From: a virus
IMG/VR virus record: IMGVR_UViG_3300009152_000181
Coordinates: 1-25,778 of that record
Strand: one strand, 5' to 3'
DNA length: 25,778 nucleotides
Part shown: in pieces, positions 1 to 7,566 of the stretch
Numbering within the stretch: the first letter of the stretch is position 1
Layout of the letters: each line of letters starts with the position of its first letter
The notes under the pieces: model-generated
What the model was told of the DNA's origin: nothing
The model's input: the letters and a program-made list of their open reading frames with translations, nothing else
The model's database searches: none
Position numbers and translations under genes: made by a program

Positions 1-872
1 GATTCAATGGCTTTGCAAATAGCAACAATGCGTTCTTCAACTCCTTCTGAGCCTGTACCGTATTCATAAATAAAATCAAGCAACTCATGCCCTTCTTTGC
101 GTGTTACGTCCATAGCCTCCTCCCCCGTCAGCCCTACCCATGTGCGCTGTGATGGGGCGGTGTAGAGGGGTACGCGGTCTTCACCCGCAGTCTTGTAAAT
201 CGTGCCGCACCCAACTGAACCAAAATGCTTACGAACCTCGTCAATCTTCACCCAGCCTTCAACCGCATTCCAGTATTCAAAGGGTTCAAGCGACTCCTCC
301 TGCACTGGTTGCGGCGTGGTGTAAAGCGGTTTGTAAGTCCAGCCATCAAGCAAATGCCCTTCTGGGTTTTCGTAGTGGATGTCATCCTCCTCCCCATACT
401 CGTTGATTGTCATCCACGCCACAGGCTCTTGCTCTGTGCGCTGTGGTGGGTGGGTGTAGAGGGGTTCAACCCAACCTTTGTGATTTGGATTTCTTTTATT
501 CCAGTCATCCGCATAGCTTTCGTTGTTTTCGTAAGTCTGGTAGTCATATCCACCTTCACCATCAAACGTGCGCCACGCCACAGGCTCTTGCTCTGTGCGC
601 TGTGCAAGATGCACAGCCCTTGGTGTACAAGGCTTTAAACAAGTATCGTATTGCTGACAGCAAATATCTAGCGGCTCATCGGGGCAGTCTTCGCACTTCG
701 TTTTGCAGCCGTTCATCTTCATGCACCAAGGCTCTTGCTCTTTTGCCAAGGCTTTTTTGATGGCGGTTATGGCTTTGTCAAAAGCGGGGCGCTCATATTT
801 CAAGCGATAGCTATTTACGCAATCTTCCAGCAATGGAAGCGCCAGCTTCAATGCTTCAGTAGTGTTATCCAT
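1..872 (-). CDS. Repeat-containing phage protein, 3' end beyond window (partial)
   Basis: The minus strand is open from an ATG at 872 to the window edge: 290 codons with no stop, so the C-terminus is missing. A GGGAGG ribosome-binding site precedes the ATG, which overlaps the upstream gene by 8 bases. Residues 94-100 and 147-153 are identical (EQEPVAW) and lie 53 residues apart. PLYT recurs at 137-140, 182-185 and 235-238, and a degenerate copy (KEQEPW) lies at 44-49. Residues 50-82 are Cys-rich (C50, 56, 60, 63, 71, 72, 78, 82) and could bind metal. Residues 245-252 read WVGLTGEE. Proteins built of EPVAW...PLYT...WVGLT modules occur widely in phages and prophages of Proteobacteria, with unknown function. 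The reading frame is secure; the role is not known. Confidence 0.85.
   Translation of the reverse strand, partial: MDNTTEALKLALPLLEDCVNSYRLKYERPAFDKAITAIKKALAKEQEPWCMKMNGCKTKCEDCPDEPLDICCQQYDTCLKPCTPRAVHLAQRTEQEPVAWRTFDGEGGYDYQTYENNESYADDWNKRNPNHKGWVEPLYTHPPQRTEQEPVAWMTINEYGEEDDIHYENPEGHLLDGWTYKPLYTTPQPVQEESLEPFEYWNAVEGWVKIDEVRKHFGSVGCGTIYKTAGEDRVPLYTAPSQRTWVGLTGEEAMDVTRKEGHELLDFIYEYGTGSEGVEERIVAICKAIE
414..604. repeat. 32-bp direct repeat pair (414-445 and 573-604)
   Basis: The same 32 bases occur at 414-445 and 573-604, exactly 159 bp (53 codons) apart. They lie in frame within the repeat protein and encode the QRTEQEPVAW module. Near-perfect DNA identity suggests recent internal duplication or gene conversion of a module. 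Confidence 0.85.
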
Positions 873-1083
873 TTCTGTCTGCCTCCCATGTGCCGTCTTC
901 AATTTGTTTAAGCTCGTTGCGCTGTGCGCTGGTTAATTGCTTTTGCCACAACTCACGTTCTTGCTTTGTCTGCGCCAACAGCTTGCCAATAATTCCGTAG
1001 CAAGCGGCATGAAGATTGTTTGCTTCTTCGTAATTGCGTGTGCCAACCTGACACCGTTTCATTATTTGCTCTGCTTCTTTCAT
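865..1083 (-). CDS. Small phage protein of unknown function (72 aa)
   Basis: A 72-aa hydrophilic, charged protein, predicted largely helical. It starts MKEAEQIMKRC and has no membrane segment. Its start overlaps the stop of the gene at 1080-1310 in an ATGA junction, and its own stop overlaps the next ATG (872) by 8 bases, so it sits inside a translationally coupled chain. I do not recognise the family. Confidence 0.7.
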   Translation of the reverse strand: MKEAEQIMKRCQVGTRNYEEANNLHAACYGIIGKLLAQTKQERELWQKQLTSAQRNELKQIEDGTWEADRNG

Positions 1084-1310
1084 GATTCAATTCCAAAATG
1101 TTCTTTCAACTGACCACCATCTGCATAAGAAACAACTTCGCCGCTATGTTCGTCTATGTCAAATGCGGCATCAACCAAGGTTGCACATTCCACAATAATC
1201 AACTCGGCAAATTTTGACTCAAATGCTTCAGACCAAGTGGGTTCACCTCTAAAGTTTTCATCAGCATATTTTTCAGCTTGTTCCGAAAGTTGTTTAATCC
1301 GTTTGTTCAT
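1080..1310 (-). CDS. Small acidic phage protein of unknown function (76 aa)
   Basis: A 76-aa protein starting MNKRIKQLSEQAEKYADE. The N-terminal half looks helical, and the C-terminal half (DEHSGEVVSYADGGQLKEHF) is acidic. Proteins starting this way, followed by W-x-E-x-F-x-x-K-F-A-E-L-I, are common in phage accessory regions, and none that I know has an assigned role. It is joined to both neighbours by 4-base ATGA overlaps. Confidence 0.72.
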   Translation of the reverse strand: MNKRIKQLSEQAEKYADENFRGEPTWSEAFESKFAELIIVECATLVDAAFDIDEHSGEVVSYADGGQLKEHFGIES

Positions 1311-1540
1311 GCTTCACCTCTGGCTCTGATAAGTTTTGCGGCATCAACAACCTTGTCCCAACCCCAATACTCTTGTGCCTCTTGACACACTTTTGCACAG
1401 GCTTCACGTTCTTTGGCGGCTACAAGGTTGGCAAATGCCAGTATGCAAAATTCAAACTTGGCTTTGTCCATACCAAGCCCGAACAACTTCAAGCCAGTAG
1501 CTTCTGCTGCTGCAATAATTTCTTCATCAGTCATGTTCAT
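1307..1540 (-). CDS. Small phage protein with AAKEREACAKVC motif (77 aa)
   Basis: The open frame extends to 1579, but I place the start at ATG 1540. It overlaps the stop of the upstream gene (ATGA), as at the neighbouring junctions, and has a GGGAGA ribosome-binding site 5-10 bases upstream. A second ATG six bases further in (1534) is also possible. The protein is 77 aa. Residues 40-52 read VAAKEREACAKVC, a motif seen in many small phage proteins near their C-terminus. Function is unknown. Confidence 0.72.
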   Translation of the reverse strand: MNMTDEEIIAAAEATGLKLFGLGMDKAKFEFCILAFANLVAAKEREACAKVCQEAQEYWGWDKVVDAAKLIRARGEA

Positions 1541-1821
1541 TTTGCTTTCTCCCGTAGTGTTTTGATGTGGTCGTCCCACTTAAGTCCGTTCCTGTGTTTC
1601 CATTTCTCCAACTTGTCAGCTATGAACCGTTCGTTGCCTTTGAACAAGCGTGTGTTCATTGCCATGTTTGCCACGACTTCCATGTCAACAGCGTGTTCAC
1701 GGTTTTCCACCGCCTTGTTGTGCATACCATTGATGGCAAAGTTAATGATGGCTCTTGCTGTCTCTGGGTCTTTTGCACGGTGTTCTACTTCAAGTAAAAA
1801 CTTGTGTTCATCAATGTTCAT
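1537..1821 (-). CDS. Phage protein of unknown function (94 aa)
   Basis: A 94-aa protein starting MNIDEHKFLLEVEHRAKD. It has a Lys/Arg/Trp-rich C-terminus (DKLEKWKHRNGLKWDDH) and several His residues, but no recognisable domain. It has ATGA overlaps on both sides (1818-1821 and 1537-1540). Confidence 0.72.
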   Translation of the reverse strand: MNIDEHKFLLEVEHRAKDPETARAIINFAINGMHNKAVENREHAVDMEVVANMAMNTRLFKGNERFIADKLEKWKHRNGLKWDDHIKTLREKAK

Positions 1822-2141
1822 TTGTTACCTTCCGTTGTTATTTCTTCGGTGCGATTGCGTATGCAGTTTTTGCCACAAGATTCTGTGTAGTGACGCACAG
1901 TGTTTACCTGTTCGCCGCAACGTGTAAAGTAGTGCGTCCCATCATCCACAAACTTGTAAACCCTGCAACCATCCGATTCGGACAAGAGTCGCGGCACACG
2001 CATCTCGATCCTCTGTTCATCGCTTGGGCCAAATGTTGACTGCAATACCCAAATAAAACCAAGCATAGAACCAAGCGCAACTAATGCTGCAAGAATTACA
2101 AAGCCCGTGATTTTGAAGCTGTCTATGATGTCATCTCTCAT
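1818..2141 (-). CDS. Single-pass membrane protein, DUF4884-like C-terminal part (107 aa)
   Basis: Residues 11-33 (ITGFVILAALVALGSMLGF and following) form one strong transmembrane helix after a short charged N-terminus. The C-terminal part contains CRVYKFVDDGTHYFTRC, a Cys-flanked pattern like that of small phage proteins annotated DUF4884. Further Cys residues (ESCGKNC) may form disulphides if the domain faces the periplasm. Topology and role are inferred. The gene overlaps both neighbours by 4 bases. Confidence 0.72.
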   Translation of the reverse strand: MRDDIIDSFKITGFVILAALVALGSMLGFIWVLQSTFGPSDEQRIEMRVPRLLSESDGCRVYKFVDDGTHYFTRCGEQVNTVRHYTESCGKNCIRNRTEEITTEGNK

Positions 2142-2434
2142 TTCTTCATCTCCCTGATGTAGATAGCCAGTGAACTGGTGGTATCGTTACCAAAGCCCTT
2201 GAGCTTCTCAACGTGCAGCGCCACTTCTTCAATGGTGTCGTTTCTTGTAAGGTGAAAAAGGTAATTAAACTCCTTACCCAAATCCTCCCTGACATTTACA
2301 CCATAAAGATATAGCTCATTTGTCATTTCTTTAATACCAGATTCAGCGCCAATTCTGTCTAGCCTTGTTGTTATGGCTTCAAATTGTGGTTTCTCAGGCA
2401 ATGTCTCTGGTGTTGGTCTGTTGAATTCAGTCAT
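2138..2434 (-). CDS. Phage protein of unknown function (98 aa)
   Basis: The frame is open to 2482, but I place the start at ATG 2434. It overlaps the upstream TGA as ATGA and is preceded by AGGGAGAAAGC, the same leader style as at 1540. The product (MTEFNRPTPETLPEKPQF...) is acidic and mostly helical, with no domain I recognise. Confidence 0.7.
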   Translation of the reverse strand: MTEFNRPTPETLPEKPQFEAITTRLDRIGAESGIKEMTNELYLYGVNVREDLGKEFNYLFHLTRNDTIEEVALHVEKLKGFGNDTTSSLAIYIREMKK

Positions 2435-2637
2435 GCTTTCTCCCTTGTGATCTTCGGCTTCCTGCGTAGGACGTACAGCCAATACTTAAATGACTTATGT
2501 CCTGCTCTCCATGCGCCAATGTTTAAACGGACTGCGTACAAAAAGATGCCCCACCTGTACCCCCATGCAAGGTCTTTCTGCATGGCATCCCAGTCGGCAA
2601 AGCAACCATCGCTGTATGTGATGCGGTATTTAGTCAT
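2431..2637 (-). CDS. Small aromatic-rich phage protein (68 aa)
   Basis: I choose ATG 2637 (MTKYRITYSDGCFADW) because GGAGGCGGAG lies directly upstream; the open frame begins at 2676. The product is rich in Trp, Tyr and Arg/Lys, and its C-terminus is strongly basic. It overlaps the preceding microprotein gene by 8 bases and the next gene by 4. Function is unknown. Confidence 0.65.
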   Translation of the reverse strand: MTKYRITYSDGCFADWDAMQKDLAWGYRWGIFLYAVRLNIGAWRAGHKSFKYWLYVLRRKPKITREKA

Positions 2638-2749
2638 CTCCGCCTCCGTTCTGCATCCAGAATATCGCCCATCCAATCAGGGCGCAGATAGTAATCAGCG
2701 CGACTGCACCGAAACCCATCAGTACCACAGTTATTAGTACATCCCACAT
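2630..2749 (-). CDS. 39-aa membrane microprotein
   Basis: ATG 2749 is preceded by an excellent GGAGG site that lies inside the end of the upstream gene; that gene's stop (2753-2751) is one base from this ATG. The product begins MWDVLITVVLMGFGAVALIT and continues hydrophobic to about residue 32, giving a single transmembrane helix. The tail is NGGGDD. The stop overlaps the next start by 8 bases. Its ribosome-binding site, tight packing and hydrophobic composition support it as a real gene. Function is unknown. Confidence 0.7.
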   Translation of the reverse strand: MWDVLITVVLMGFGAVALITICALIGWAIFWMQNGGGDD

Positions 2750-2750
2750 A

Positions 2751-3266
2751 TCAACCTCCAAAGATTTTCTTGAGGGCATCGTACAGGGTGCGTGCCTGCA
2801 CAATACTCATGGTGTCGAGCACTGTGTCTACGTCCCACGGAGTTGTTGTACTTTGAGGTGTCAGCGCGGCAATGCCTTGCCCCTTTACCACCGCCTTGGG
2901 CTTGTTCACAATTTTGTTGACACGCTTACCCTCTGCCCGAAAATGCTTGGTTGCTTTCAGTGGTGTGTACTCAGGCACGATAGTGTTGTATCTACCATTG
3001 GCATCTTTCGATACTTGCCCTTGCTTTAAGAACTGCGTGATGAGGGAACCCACTGACCCTGCGTTGAACCCTCGCGCTGTCAGTGCGGCACGTATCTCAC
3101 CGCTGCTACGAAAAGGGTTGTTCTTGACGTAGTTGAACGTCTCGCGTGACACGTTGTTGGTTGGGGTGAATATATTTTTTGGCACTTGCTTCTCCTGTTG
3201 AATTCGTTTATCGTCTTGTTCCCACGTTGAAAGCGCCGTGGTCAGCGCCGTCTTTATGTCAGGCAT
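2751..3266 (-). CDS. Putative winged-helix DNA-binding phage protein (171 aa)
   Basis: Residues about 39-97 look like a winged helix-turn-helix: helices in SRETFNYVKNNPFRSSGE and IRAALTARGFNAGSVGSLIT, then a wing-like KDANGRYNT. A basic, Lys/Arg-rich stretch follows (about 103-130). The C-terminus (about 144-171, WDVDTVLDTMSIVQARTLYD) is a compact helical tail of the kind conserved among related phage proteins. It lies just downstream of the DUF3150/MoxR/VWA genes in the same leftward block, so it could be a regulator or DNA-binding partner. This is inference from pattern only. Confidence 0.6.
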   Translation of the reverse strand: MPDIKTALTTALSTWEQDDKRIQQEKQVPKNIFTPTNNVSRETFNYVKNNPFRSSGEIRAALTARGFNAGSVGSLITQFLKQGQVSKDANGRYNTIVPEYTPLKATKHFRAEGKRVNKIVNKPKAVVKGQGIAALTPQSTTTPWDVDTVLDTMSIVQARTLYDALKKIFGG

Positions 3267-3281
3267 GAGTGTTCCCTCTTC

Positions 3282-4169
3282 TTAGAAACTGAATTTACTT
3301 AAGATTGCATCGACGTTCTTCTTGACATCTTGACGCACAGCCTCGTTCCTACGTAACTCAGTCGGTGTTACACCAACCAGTACTTGTTCGAGGTCACGCC
3401 GCGCTGTCTCCAACGCGGGGTCGTTCACAATGTTGAGTGCCTTAGTCAAGTCACACAACTCAAGCGCACCTTCTACCAACGTATCGTGGAAACGTCGAGG
3501 CTTAGCTTCACCCTGCACATAGTCAGTAGTCAGCCTGTCGGACATGCGCTTCAGGTGAGCACTCAGTCGTTCACGCACATCTGACATGGCGTTGTCGATA
3601 CGTTCTTGGGTCAGCTTGTCCAGCTTAGCTTTCAGCTCAGCCTGTGCGGCATTGCCTACGTCTACGCGGAAGTCACCCGCTGTGGGTACGGGCATGTAGT
3701 TAACGCGGAACGAAAACTTAGTCATGATCTCATTCGCGGTGGGGTAGGCATCTCTCTTGAACATGTCACCTAAAGCCATAGCCTGAGCAGTAATCAGCGT
3801 GGGATAGATTGTCACGAACGACTTGACCAACGCAGTGAACTCATGCTCGAAGTCATCGAGCTTCTCAGTGAATGCCATGAACGATATGTTCGGCAACAAG
3901 CGCAAGCCGGAGTCAGACCAAGGCGATGTCTTGTCGTAAACATACTGACGCGCACGACCAACAGCTTGTTGGATAACTTCCAACTCTGTGCGACCTGCAA
4001 GCAGGTGCACGTTGACACGCGCCGCATCTCTAGCGGCGGCATGCTTGGTTGCTACAACCTCATCGGTTGTTGTCTTGTCCAGCTTACGTGCTGTCCATAC
4101 GGACGCGTTGAATTCAACAAGCATCGCGCATGTGTCGATGTTGTAACGAGGGGTGGTGTTTGTATTCAT
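3282..4169 (-). CDS. DUF3150-like protein, partner of the MoxR ATPase/VWA pair (295 aa)
   Basis: I place the start at ATG 4169 (MNTNTTPRYNIDT), which follows AAAGGAAAGC; the open frame extends to 4265 into the upstream gene. The protein is 295 aa, mostly helical and highly charged, with no signal peptide or membrane segment. Length, position and the N-terminal pattern (WTARKLDKTTTDEV, then HAAARDAARVNVHLLAG) fit the DUF3150 family. In phage genomes that family is typically encoded beside a MoxR/CobS-type ATPase and a VWA protein, as here. Family assignment is from memory of this context, not from a search. Biochemical function is unknown. Confidence 0.62.
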   Translation of the reverse strand: MNTNTTPRYNIDTCAMLVEFNASVWTARKLDKTTTDEVVATKHAAARDAARVNVHLLAGRTELEVIQQAVGRARQYVYDKTSPWSDSGLRLLPNISFMAFTEKLDDFEHEFTALVKSFVTIYPTLITAQAMALGDMFKRDAYPTANEIMTKFSFRVNYMPVPTAGDFRVDVGNAAQAELKAKLDKLTQERIDNAMSDVRERLSAHLKRMSDRLTTDYVQGEAKPRRFHDTLVEGALELCDLTKALNIVNDPALETARRDLEQVLVGVTPTELRRNEAVRQDVKKNVDAILSKFSF

Positions 4170-4194
4170 GGTTTGCTTTCCTTTGGTTGGTTGA

Positions 4195-5319
4195 TTACTT
4201 AGTGCCGAAAAAGATTTTGTGCTCAGCCAACATCTTGCCGAAGTTAGTGTTGGTAACGAACACACCTACGCGCTGAGATGTAGACACTGTGTTGCAGAAG
4301 ATTGACTGCATCTCTGCACGCATACGCCACACATACTCAGTGACTGCTGCTGCTTCGTCTCTGGTCTGTGCACGCGACACAAACTGAAAGACTTGAATCA
4401 ACTGCGCGGTGGGATTGTCAGACAGCGGTGCCTTAGCAGGGTCAGCGATCACACGCGCATAGTCACAGATGTCACGACCGAAGCGAACGAACGATGCCAT
4501 CGCCTCAGCAGTAACGATACCGACAGTGCCTATCAATGCTTGCTCAAGAGTGTCGTCGTCAAGTACGTGCATGCCCTCATCCAAGATGTCACCAGCGGCG
4601 GCGAGTGAACGAGGAGTTGCATACGCGAGTTGCACAGACTTGGGATTGAAGATGTGTCCGTTGTCTTTGGATAACGTCTTGCCCTCAAACTTGCCGCCCT
4701 TCTCGTAGTCAAGGAACGAGTCCATCACCATCGGGTTGTTGTCAACGAATGCGATGACCATAGGATTGATACCCGCATCGGTAGCCCAACGCACCCACTC
4801 GACCGCATTCGGCTTACGCATCTTGACGAACACAAGACGGTTACGCAAGTGCGCTTGGATGGAATCGCCAAGACCCTCGACCGATAGATTGGTAGCGGCA
4901 AAGACAACACTACCCTCAACGAAGTGGTAGTTACCAACGCGTTGCTCGTACACGATAGGCGCGAGTACGTTCTTGATGAACTGCGGTGCCTTGGCGATCT
5001 CATCTAAGAACGCCATGATTGGCTTGCCGCCATTGACACCGCGTTGATTAGTCTTGCTGACACCGAAGCGTTCATTGGGAAGCTCACGCGACACGCCGTT
5101 GTCGCGGTCAAGGTCAGGCATCCACACCGAACCATCGGACAACTGAGTGCAGTCGATAGGGTCAACGGCAATGTGGTCAGCGAACTTGGGCATGCGCTTG
5201 AGTTGATGGAACAGCGCGGTCTTACCGATACCGTTCTCACCCTCAACGATTACTGTGCGCTTGTGACCGATAGCGGCGATGAGGTTGATGACCTGAGAAG
5301 AAGAGAGATATTGATTCAT
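4195..5319 (-). CDS. MoxR/CobS-like AAA+ ATPase (374 aa)
   Basis: An AAA+ ATPase. Walker A is GENGIGKT (27-34), Walker B is IMAFLDE (101-107, with D106 and E107), sensor 1 is AATN (141-144), and an arginine-finger candidate sits in HLRNR (157-161). The compact AAA+ core with a short lead-in resembles the MoxR/CobS/RavA group, which work as hexameric motors on a VWA-domain partner. The VWA partner lies immediately upstream in the same operon (5341-6537) and a DUF3150-like gene immediately downstream. The start at 5319 is preceded by AAAGGAAAG. Likely role: remodelling or metal/cofactor insertion on an unknown phage or host target. The ATPase call is firm; the target is unknown. Confidence 0.9.
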   Translation of the reverse strand: MNQYLSSSQVINLIAAIGHKRTVIVEGENGIGKTALFHQLKRMPKFADHIAVDPIDCTQLSDGSVWMPDLDRDNGVSRELPNERFGVSKTNQRGVNGGKPIMAFLDEIAKAPQFIKNVLAPIVYEQRVGNYHFVEGSVVFAATNLSVEGLGDSIQAHLRNRLVFVKMRKPNAVEWVRWATDAGINPMVIAFVDNNPMVMDSFLDYEKGGKFEGKTLSKDNGHIFNPKSVQLAYATPRSLAAAGDILDEGMHVLDDDTLEQALIGTVGIVTAEAMASFVRFGRDICDYARVIADPAKAPLSDNPTAQLIQVFQFVSRAQTRDEAAAVTEYVWRMRAEMQSIFCNTVSTSQRVGVFVTNTNFGKMLAEHKIFFGTK

Positions 5320-5340
5320 GGTTACTTTCCTTTGAGTTGA

Positions 5341-6537
5341 TTACAGAGAGATGTTTAACAGCTTGCCGTGAGTGGGAACGAACGAGTCGTTGTCCACCAC
5401 ACCCCACAGTGACGGCATCGGGGTGCTAGGCGTATCGCAACCGAGGTACCCATCGGTCAGCCATACGATTCCTTTTGCTTCTATCTTGTGCTCACGAATG
5501 TAGTCAACGACAACTTGTGGAGTTGTGCCGCCACCGCCTTGAGGTTTCAAGAGAGATGCAATTAACTCGTACTCAGTTGGCTTGAACAACTGGTCACCAC
5601 ATACAGCGTTGTCCCACCACAGGATACGAACAGCTTCGGGCTTGACCAGTTGACAGATGCGAGCAACCTCGCCAAAGAGTAAACGATAGTAGGGATACAT
5701 CGAACCAGATGTATCGCATGCGAGTATCAACTCGCCGACTGACTCAGTGAAGTGCGATGGCATGATGAAGCCAGACGCAAGCAGTCGTTTGTTGGGAGGG
5801 CAGAAGCGTGAGTTGTCATCGCCTTGGGACATGGAAGTTATCCAGTCCTGCATAGCAGGTCGCCAGTCAGTGATGCGTTCCTTGGCATGACCAAAGATGT
5901 CACGACCACCTGCACCTTGACCCGCTAGCTTGCGAGCAAGCATCTCGCCTTGACGATTGGCATCGTCAATCTGTTTGCTTAGCTTCTCTTTATCGTCCTC
6001 AGCAAACTCGCCATCCTCATGCGCGTCGATGGGTTCATCGTGTCCGTTGTCACCATCGCCATCACCGTCACCTTCTTCGGGTTCCTTACGTCCCTGTTTG
6101 ATGAGGTCATTGAGTACCTGAGGGAAAGACCAACCGAAGTATTTGCGGTCAATCAGTAGCGTCTTTGTGGGGCGTTCAACAAACTCGAAGTTAGGGTCAA
6201 GCTCTTCGATGAGTGCATTGACCACGTAGTCCTGCGCTATGTTGCACAGCTTAGGCATACGCTTGACCTCTGCGCGATACAACACACAATGCTTGAGTGC
6301 AACGTGGAAGTTTTCATGCAGTGCTAGATACCGCAGTTGCTTGCGGTTGAGGGGTGTGATGAAAGACACGCCATACTTCTTGTCACGCCCATTGGTGGAT
6401 GCAGTAGGCACCTTGTCTGATACCTCAGACTTGCCCATGCAGATCACTGCGCTGAGCAGTGCAAACTTTGGATGCCGCATGCAGTCTATGTTGACCGCTT
6501 GTATGCGTTGGTTGAGGGTCATCTTCTCGAAACTCAT
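5341..6537 (-). CDS. VWA-domain protein with metallopeptidase-like N-terminus (DUF2201 type, 398 aa)
   Basis: The N-terminal half has a zinc-peptidase-like HENFH (74-78) followed by H83, within a region like the DUF2201 N-terminal domain. An acidic Gly/Asp/Glu-rich linker lies at about 150-182. The C-terminal half is a von Willebrand factor A-like domain with an intact MIDAS metal site: DTSGS (275-279), a Thr in GGGGTTP (334-340) and TDG (361-363). In MoxR systems the VWA protein is the adaptor or substrate partner of the ATPase, and the ATPase is the next gene downstream (21 bases). ATG 6537 follows AGGAGAAG. Whether the HExxH site is catalytic cannot be told from sequence. Confidence 0.85.
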   Translation of the reverse strand: MSFEKMTLNQRIQAVNIDCMRHPKFALLSAVICMGKSEVSDKVPTASTNGRDKKYGVSFITPLNRKQLRYLALHENFHVALKHCVLYRAEVKRMPKLCNIAQDYVVNALIEELDPNFEFVERPTKTLLIDRKYFGWSFPQVLNDLIKQGRKEPEEGDGDGDGDNGHDEPIDAHEDGEFAEDDKEKLSKQIDDANRQGEMLARKLAGQGAGGRDIFGHAKERITDWRPAMQDWITSMSQGDDNSRFCPPNKRLLASGFIMPSHFTESVGELILACDTSGSMYPYYRLLFGEVARICQLVKPEAVRILWWDNAVCGDQLFKPTEYELIASLLKPQGGGGTTPQVVVDYIREHKIEAKGIVWLTDGYLGCDTPSTPMPSLWGVVDNDSFVPTHGKLLNISL

Positions 6538-6560
6538 TTACTTCTCCTGTTATGTTTAAC

Positions 6561-6600
6561 ACTATATCACAATCTGTCAAAGCTTGGACAGCCTTGACAG
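6561..6600 (-). promoter_or_regulatory. Candidate leftward promoter with three abutting 9-bp half-sites
   Basis: On the minus strand TGATATAGT (6569-6561) is a good extended -10 element 24 bases upstream of the VWA gene start. Upstream lie three back-to-back 9-mers: CTTTGACAG on the minus strand (6582-6574), and CTTGGACAG (6583-6591) and CCTTGACAG (6592-6600) on the plus strand. The outer two form an inverted repeat (8 of 9 matching). This is the only sizeable gap (72 bases) in this part of the operon. Operator or activator sites feeding the VWA-ATPase-DUF3150 genes are likely. There is no well-spaced -35. Confidence 0.5.
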
Positions 6601-6609
6601 TACTAGGAC

Positions 6610-7566
6610 TTACCCGAACACGATGTTGGTACGCGGGTAGTCACTCTCCACAACGAATTGTGGAATCTCTACTTTCTCGGAACGTTGGTCACCTCCTGTC
6701 AGTCTGTTGATACGCCCAATGATGGCGGTGCGAAACTCGGGCGGGGTTATCTGCTTCTCCAGCTTGTCGATGGAGTCAACAGTGCGGTTCTGCCATGACC
6801 CCATGTTGAAGTCGCGTTGGTTGTATGCACGCTTGGATGCGAGCACGTCGTATGCGTTCTGACACAGCTCGAAGAAGTGATTGATAGCTAGCTGGTCAGT
6901 GCTACCTTTTGCCATATCACATACCGAGTCCTGATACCTACGCTCACTGCCCCCACTGAATGGAGAACCAGTGTTGCGGGTCACCTCTGCGTTGTTGTGG
7001 AACTCAGGCATCCGCATCTGCGCCAACATGATGTAAGGCTCGAACAACTTGACCACCTCAGCACGCGCCGCTCTGTCGTCTTTGCTTGAGACTTTGCGGT
7101 AGTGCTTGGTGTGCACTGAGTTGGTGGTATCCAACACGCCATCCACGTAGTGGTAGTCGGCACTGAAGTTAGCGCCGTCGTGATGTAGCGATGACCTGTG
7201 GTAGATGGGTGCTATCACTACCTTATTCTCATCCGCAAGTATCTCTCTCTTGCCGCTACTAACACCCAGCACGTGGTACATGAAGTCTCTACTCGTTATG
7301 GATTGGTCGCCCATATACAAGCGTCGTTCGTGTAGCTTGCCGTCGATTACCTGCGGTGTGAAGTACCTTGCCATCACTGTGCTGTACAGAACCAAGTCAT
7401 AGTACTCAGCGTGTTTGACTAAACGATAGTGGTGGTAGGTTTTATAGATGGGGCGTTCGTTCTCTGCCCAAGTCTTACTACGCACCGCACCGCGTACATT
7501 GAATTGTTTCTCTGCCTCTTCGTATGTGCGTACATAAGGCATGTGTCTTGTTGTGTTTCCAAACAT
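6610..7566 (-). CDS. Conserved-type phage protein of unknown function (318 aa)
   Basis: A 318-aa soluble protein rich in Tyr, His and Arg, starting MFGNTTRHMPYVRTYEEAEK. No catalytic motif, membrane segment or repeat is evident; many His and Tyr residues cluster at about 44-62 and 120-155. The N-terminus KQFNVRGAVRSKTW followed by RPIYKTYHHYRLV suggests a mixed alpha/beta fold. It lies directly before the promoter of the VWA/MoxR genes and after a set of other unknown phage proteins. I cannot assign a function. Confidence 0.75.
   Translation of the reverse strand: MFGNTTRHMPYVRTYEEAEKQFNVRGAVRSKTWAENERPIYKTYHHYRLVKHAEYYDLVLYSTVMARYFTPQVIDGKLHERRLYMGDQSITSRDFMYHVLGVSSGKREILADENKVVIAPIYHRSSLHHDGANFSADYHYVDGVLDTTNSVHTKHYRKVSSKDDRAARAEVVKLFEPYIMLAQMRMPEFHNNAEVTRNTGSPFSGGSERRYQDSVCDMAKGSTDQLAINHFFELCQNAYDVLASKRAYNQRDFNMGSWQNRTVDSIDKLEKQITPPEFRTAIIGRINRLTGGDQRSEKVEIPQFVVESDYPRTNIVFG

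Noticed and set aside
140-760. Overlapping plus-strand frames at 140-406, 225-638 and 407-760
   Set aside because: They are antisense to the long minus-strand repeat protein (872 to the edge), which has a ribosome-binding site, repeats and coupling. The plus frames have odd composition and no leaders.
6575-6580. Minus-strand TTGACA as -35 for the TATAGT at 6566-6561
   Set aside because: Spacing is only 8 bases. The extended -10 reading is preferred and the TTGACA is treated as part of the 9-mer repeats.
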